Assembly (NCBI GenBank): GCA_964017235.1
Contig: OZ024936.1
Coordinates: forward strand, 32,820,040-32,884,039
DNA length: 64,000 nucleotides
Origin: Sabellastarte sp. h YS-2021
Taxonomy: Eukaryota > Annelida > Polychaeta > Sabellida > Sabellidae
Direction: 5' to 3'
The position numbers and the translations under genes were made by a program. Shown piece after piece: positions 1 to 64,000 of the stretch. How positions within the stretch are numbered: the first letter of the stretch is position 1; each line of letters begins with the position of its first letter. The notes below the pieces were generated by a model. The model made no database searches. It saw nothing but the letters and a program-made list of their open reading frames with translations, and was not told the DNA's origin.

Positions 1-1432
1 AAGAACATACATATTTGAGGAAATAACTTACATTTTCACTTTATATTCATTGTAAATGAAGTTTACAAACCTCAAAACATCTAGCGAATACATATTCCCT
101 ATTGATAATGTAGCTCATGTACGCTCACATAAAACTTTTTATCATATCTGTAAACTTTCGAAATCCCGGATTTCGTTCGGTTTCAAAGCCCCGAAAACCG
201 TTTTTTCTTTTTAGAATTGGTCTGACCACTATTATAGGTTGGCTTCACATGCCAAACTGTGGGATCAATAATAAGTGAGATATAGGCATTTTTAAAGTCT
301 GCATCATGGGATACTTTGACACTCCGAGGATGACCTGGAATAAAGAGCTACAAGGTCAAATGTCTGCATGCTTATAGAGGACTTGTATAGCTTATTTTTT
401 CAGAATGAGGCTTATTTCAGTCCTAGAGAAGCTTATCTACCAATGAGGACTCCTGCAAATTTGGTGAAGCTAGCTGGTGTAGTTTTCAGCTGAGAACATT
501 AACATCGAAAATCTCTCTATGCATGGTGGCGGCATATGTACCGAAGTACTAAAATATTTAATACTCTCTAATCATACTGAAATCACCAAACTGCTCCACT
601 CTCCAAGAGGGCAGCAAGCCAGTTAATGGAAGGAGTGAAGAATTCCAGAAGTTACAATGTACCCACTCTTGAAGGGAGGTTAAATAAAAATACTGTATTC
701 TGAAGTCTTTCCTATCCCCTATTTTATACAAAAGTGACTTCCCAAATCTCGACAAATTTGCACCCATACCTGAACTTACAACTCAGTATTTACAACTCTG
801 ACACCTTCAAAATGGTTTCATCTAAATCTAAATTTCTTTAGTTCTACCATGGCATTGTTTTCCATACTTTTCAGCCAAATCTAGGTGATTTCAGACCAGT
901 TCAACATAAAGCCTTATGCATACCCTCAATGTACATACCACTTACCTGGAGAGATGATATTCCAATGATCATTTTGCCATACTTGATAGTCTCTGGTTCA
1001 CTGAAGCCCAACAATGTTAACAAAAACACTTCCGCATAAATTGATTTAACATTCAAAGTGACAGATTTCAAAACATTTAATTGAAATACTCCCCAATTTA
1101 TTATGTGCAATTTGGAGACATAAAACTCATTTGCCAACCAGTTATATGCATTTGATGGCTAGGTAACACTTATGTGGTATCTGTACTATGTATACAGATA
1201 AGACAGATATATAGCTCCACAAAGACACAGTATATCTGGGTAATAGATCCTGAAGAATGAGCTACCCTTTATCAGTATCCATCCCCCATCTAACCCCCTT
1301 TCTTTTAGATATGAATATGACTCCGACTTATAGCTAATGCTAGGAAATGGTACATGTACTGCACTATGGAATCTTGTGTTTTTAGGCTACTTTTTATGAT
1401 TGCTGACTATTTCAACAACAGATTCACATTCT
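1..1432. repeat. Direct duplication, copy 1
   Basis: About 1.43 kb repeated at 3138-4532 in the same orientation, with a few percent substitutions and small indels. It probably starts left of the window. It contains open stretches on the minus strand at 558-767 and 901-1137, seen again in copy 2; I recognise neither. No other gene is evident. Confidence 0.9.
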
Positions 1433-1440
1433 AATATGAC

Positions 1441-2746
1441 TTTTGCTTAATCTGCATCAAAAGACAGACCCAAAGGTGCAACAAGATTTTAAAGGTCAAG
1501 GTCACTACGGCAAGGTAAAAGGTCAAATTAAGGTCACACCATGATAATACACACCTATAGCCAATAACCAATGTCCCTACCAAGTATCAACTTCCTACAC
1601 CTTACGGTTTCCGAGATACAGCCCTGACGATTTTATAGGTCAAGGTCACTATGGCAAGGTCAAAGGTTAAAGGTCAAATCAAGGTCACACCATGATGCTG
1701 CACACCTACACCCCCTAGCCAATGTCTCTACCAAATATCAACTTCCTGCACATAACAGTTTCCGAGATAAAGCCCGGACAAGATTTTATAGGTCAAGGTC
1801 ACTACGGCAAGGTTAAAGGTCAAATCAAGGTCAGACCATGACGCTGCACACCTACACCCCCTAATCAATATCCCTACCAAGTATCAACTTCCTACACCTT
1901 ACGGTTTCTGAGATATAGCCCAGACAACATTTTATAGGTCAAGGTCACTACGGCAAGGTCAAAGGTCAAATCAAGGTCAGACCATGACGCTGCACACCTA
2001 CATCCCCTAAGCAATATCCCTACCAAGTATCAACTTCCTACACCTTACGGTTTCTGAGATATAGCCTGGACAAGATTTTATAGGTCAAGGCCACTACGGC
2101 AAGGTCAAAGGTCAAATCAAGGTCACACCATGACGTTGCACACCTACACGCCTAACCAATATCCGTACCACGTATCAACTTCCTACACCTTACAGTTTCT
2201 GAGATATAGCCAGGACAACATTTTATAGGTCAAGGTCACTACGGCAAGGTCAAAGGTCAAATCAAGGTCACACCATGACGTTGCACACCTACACCCCCTA
2301 ACCAATGTCCCTACCAAATATCAACTTCCCAAGCCTTACAGTTTCCGAGATATAGCCCGGACAACATTTTATAGGTCAAGGTCACTATGGCAAGGTCAAA
2401 GGTCAAATCAAGGTCAGACCATGACGTTGCACACCTACACCTCCTAACCAATATCCCTACCAAGTATCAACTTCCTACACCTTACGGTTTCCGAGATATA
2501 GCCCGGACAAGATTTTATAGGTCAAGGTCACTACGGCAAGGTCAAAGGTCAAATCAAGGTCGGACCATGACGTTGCACAGCTACACCCCCTAACCAATGT
2601 CCCTACCAAGTATCAACTTCCTACACCTTACGGTTTCTGAGATACAGCCCGGACAAACTATTTCCCGCCGCCCGGACGCCCGCCCATCCGGACACCATGG
2701 GTGAAAACAATACCCCAACAGCCCTTAAGGGCTGTGGGGTAAAAAC
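1441..2746. mobile_element. Helentron-like non-autonomous element, partial; 8-unit satellite core
   Basis: Eight tandem units of 144-153 (mostly 145-147) bases start near 1494, 1638, 1791, 1938, 2083, 2228, 2374 and 2520. The 3' end is CCATCCGGACACCATGGGTG followed by the perfect hairpin ACAGCCCTTAAGGGCTGT (2718-2735) and GGGGTAAAAACA. The 5' unique part seen in the other two copies is missing. It resembles the bivalve pearl/HINE class (inference). Confidence 0.7.
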
Positions 2747-3137
2747 AACTAGACATAGCTCATCAGAGAACTGATGCAAATTGTATCCGCTGGAAAAATA
2801 ACTCAACGAAGCCAGAAGATTCCCACCCCATGATTACCTATAAATTGGTTTCACATTGCAAACCTCTGGGACCAAAAATAAACAAGTTATAAGTATTTTT
2901 AAGTTTGGCTATCCTCATTTGATCTTGAAGGAGCGGCCCAAGGTCAAATCTGAACACGTCAGAAGATTCTCAGTCCATGATTTCCTTTTGGTTAGCGGTG
3001 TGAACGGTAAACCGGTATACCACTTTTTGTTTTGTTTAGGTAGAAATTACGAAATCCGCAAAGAATATTTAAGTACCGGTTATTGAAAACGTCATTAAAT
3101 TAGGCTTTCTACTGGTTAATATTTCGTCAAAACAAGA

Positions 3138-4532
3138 AAGAACATACATATTTGAGGAAATAACTTACATTTTCGCTTTATATTCATTGTAAATGAAGTT
3201 TACAAACCTCAAAACATCTAGCGAATACATATTTCCTATTGATAATGTAGCTCATGTACACTCACATAAAACTTTTTATCATATCTGCAAACTTTCGAAA
3301 TCCCCGATTTCGTTCGGTTTCAAAGCCCCGAAAACCATTTTTTCTTTTTAGAATCGGTCTGACCACTATTATAGGTTGGCTTCACATGCCAAAACTGTGG
3401 GATCAATAATAAGTGAGATATAGGCATTTTTAAAGTCTGCATCGTGGGATACTTTGACACTCCGTGGATGACCTGGAATAAAGAGCTTCAAGGTCAAATG
3501 TCTGCATGCTTAGAGAGGACTTATATAGCTTATTTTAGTCCCAGAGAAGCTTTTCTACCAATGAGGACTCCTGCAAATTTGGTGAAGCTAGCTGGTGTAG
3601 TTTTCAGCTGAGAACATTAACATCGAAAATCTCTCTATGCATGGTGGCGGCATATGTACCGAAGTACTAAAATATTTAATACTCTCTAATCACACTGAAA
3701 TCACCAAACTGCTCCACTCTCCAAGAGGGCCGCAAGCCAGTTAATGGAAGGAGTGAAGAATTCCAGAAGTTACAATGTACCCACTCTTGAAGGGAGGTTA
3801 AATAAAAATACTGTATTCTGAAGTCTTTCCTATCCCCTATTTTATACAAAAGTGACTTCCCAAATTTCGACAAATTTGCACCCATACCTGAACTTACAAC
3901 TCAGTATTTACAACTCTGACACCTTCAAAATGGTTTCATCTAAATCTAACTTTCTTTAGTTCTACCATGGCCATACTTTTCAGCCAAATCTAGGTGATTT
4001 CAGACCAGTTCAACACAAAGCCTTATGCATACCCTCAATGTACATACCACTTACCTGGAGAGATGATACTCCATTGATCATTTTGCCAGACTTGATAGTC
4101 TCTGGTTCACTGAAGCCCAACAATGTTGACAAAAACACTTCCGCGTAAACTGATATAAGATTAAAAGTGACAGATTTCAAAACATTTAATTGAAATACTC
4201 CTCAATTTATTATGTGCAATTTGGAGACATAAAACTCATTTGCCAACGCAGTTATATGCATTTGATGGCTAGGTAACACTTATGTGGTATCTGTACAATG
4301 TATACAGATAAGACAGATATATAGCTCCACAAAGACACTGTATATCTGGGTAATAGATCCTGAAGAATGAGCTACCCTTTATCAGTATCCATCCCCCACA
4401 TAACCCCCTTTCTTTTAGATATGAATATGACTCCGACTTATAGCTAATGCTAGGAAATGGTACATGTACTGCACTATGGAATCTTGTGTTTTTAGGCTAC
4501 TGCTGACTATTTCAACAACAGATTCACATACT
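3138..4532. repeat. Direct duplication, copy 2
   Basis: Second copy of 1-1432, ending about 50 bases beyond the RBM19 poly(A) signals. On the minus strand a 31-codon stretch (about 4049-4147) has an AG before it and CTCCAG|GTAAGT after it, so it could be an exon; copy 1 has lost the AG. Between the copies lie the satellite block and a region (2845-2990) that looks like a much older third relative of 225-365. Confidence 0.9.
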
Positions 4533-4586
4533 CTCAAAATGCAATGCAAAACCTGGTTCTACCTTCGGAGCATAATTTTAGAAATT

Positions 4587-4596
4587 TTTATTTATT
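4587..4596 (-). terminator. RBM19 candidate poly(A) signals
   Basis: Two overlapping AATAAA hexamers on the minus strand, 75-85 bases after the RBM19 stop codon. Their spacing suits a short 3' UTR. Confidence 0.6.
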
Positions 4597-4669
4597 AGGA
4601 TAGATTTCTTCCATCCTTCTTGTATTTTTAGCTAAATTTTGTACGATTTTGAAACAATTTGCAAAAGTT

Positions 4670-62821
<58,152 letters not shown>

Positions 62822-63152
62822 CTAAAACAAGACAACCAAAAGGCAATCACCATACGGAGAGAACGAATAAACCCAGTACTCCAAGTTTTTGCCAATGCAA
62901 ACCTTTTAGATGCTTTCTTTTGCAAACTTAAAACAGGGAACAGGTGTATTTGATCATAGATCATAGAAGTACATGGACCTTGCAAAATAACTTGTCATTA
63001 TACAATAAAGAAGTATTATTTTATGTACTTACATACACTTCAGTTAACTGACCACAAAATTAGACGGACTATTTTATCTTGAATCAACAAATCAATGGGC
63101 TATAAAGAGGATTAGAACTTTTGTAAATTGGAAATGGTCCCAAAAACTGTCT

Positions 63153-63236
63153 CGCCCTGCAGGGAACCGATCCCAGTGGCCTATTACACAATGACATGAA
63201 GCAAAGTCTTACTCTAACCATCTGAGCTAAAGTGGA
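63153..63236 (-). repeat. tRNA-like SINE head
   Basis: The minus strand has TAGCTCAGATGGTTAGAG (good A box) and GGATCGGTTCCC (B-box-like). The anticodon arm is not clear. The rest of 62822-64000 is AT-rich intron with nothing else recognised. Confidence 0.55.
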
Positions 63237-64000
63237 ATGCCCAGAGATCCAGATGTTAACAGAGCTATATATATTATGAGGATATTACACCTTTAAGAAG
63301 ATAATAAAGATTTGGAGTACAAAACTGGGTAGAGTGACTCTACTTGTTTGCTCTTCTATAAATAATTGACCTCAAATTGGTTTCTTTTGTGTAATTTTAA
63401 AAAGAAAATCATTCTAATCTATCAGGCGTAAACAAGCAACTAGCAATATTCCCACCTGAGATCATTTCAATGAGATGAGACTTCAGCTGATCTGTGAAAG
63501 AGGAACTTATGTACATATTAGCACTAAAATGGGTTGATTTTTTTATTTGTGGTGCTGTGTATGAAACAACTATGTACACCACCAATATTTTGTGCACATA
63601 TGCTTGCATTAGGGTTATTTGGAAGATATTCTTGACCATTTTGTCACTTCTTTAACGGACAATTACAGCAAAGAACTTCTTCTATTAAACTATTTTCCAC
63701 AACTGTGTCGATAAATGTTCCTATTTGTCACAAAAGATGATCTTTATTGTTGCAAATATATTATTCCGTGTACAACTGAATAAATAAAAATCATAAAACA
63801 GCATTTCTATTGATACATTAGTATAAAAAAAATTCCACAGAATTCCATAACCTCCCATTTCCTCAGCATGCGTAGACAGTTGCTAGTGCGTAAAGACGAC
63901 CAACCAATGGAAAAAATTAAATTTTTTTCTTGAAACCCATTTGCAAGCGATCAGCATCAAATAATCATACTGATAATATTTTATACTGGTTTAATAGTTT

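Noticed and set aside
558-767. Protein-coding gene in duplication copy 1
   Set aside because: Kept only as a weak candidate in the findings: no family recognised, and the open stretch lacks an obvious donor.
63153-63236. Functional tRNA gene
   Set aside because: A and B boxes are recognisable but no acceptor stem or anticodon arm pairs convincingly.

Overview
The window is AT-rich animal DNA with small exons, long repeat-filled introns and canonical GT-AG splice sites. DIRS-type retroelements, Helentron-like elements with satellite cores, and a repeat resembling ones I know from bivalve and gastropod genomes point to a lophotrochozoan, most likely a mollusc; this species call is inference.

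One host gene dominates. On the minus strand, 22 exons between 62821 and 4670 spell RBM19 (yeast Mrd1), the multi-RRM nucleolar protein of 18S rRNA processing. All exon phases fit, giving 820 codons plus a stop from just after RRM1 to the C-terminus; most of RRM1 lies beyond the right edge. Two overlapping AATAAA signals sit about 75-85 bases after the stop. A complete two-exon alpha-tubulin gene (451 residues, TATA box, poly(A) signal) is nested on the same strand in the intron between 48965 and 56028.

Four introns each carry one DIRS-like tyrosine-recombinase retroelement, all sense to RBM19: A (5442-11298), B (17058-22817), C (31389-37641) and D (41463-46817). C looks whole or nearly so; A and B are broken; D is a deeply eroded fossil. 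Each has inverted terminal repeats and an internal region equal to the joined complement of both tips. Other introns hold two full and one partial Helentron-like element with about 146-base satellite cores, a nested satellite block (28.5-31.0 kb), three hAT-type MITEs with 8-base target duplications, a pogo-type MITE, foldback hairpins, LINE tails, tRNA-like SINE heads and a 5S rRNA-derived fragment.

Left to right: 1-4530 is a 1.4-kb direct duplication around a satellite; 4.67-16.6 kb holds RRM6 and the RRM5 end with DIRS A and a Helentron-like element; 16.6-28.2 kb holds RRM5, RRM4 and the linker after RRM3 with DIRS B; 28.2-38.2 kb is one intron with satellites and DIRS C; 38.2-49.0 kb holds RRM3, RRM2 and the acidic exon with DIRS D; 49.0-56.0 kb holds the nested tubulin; 56.0-64.0 kb holds the N-terminal linker exons among MITEs.
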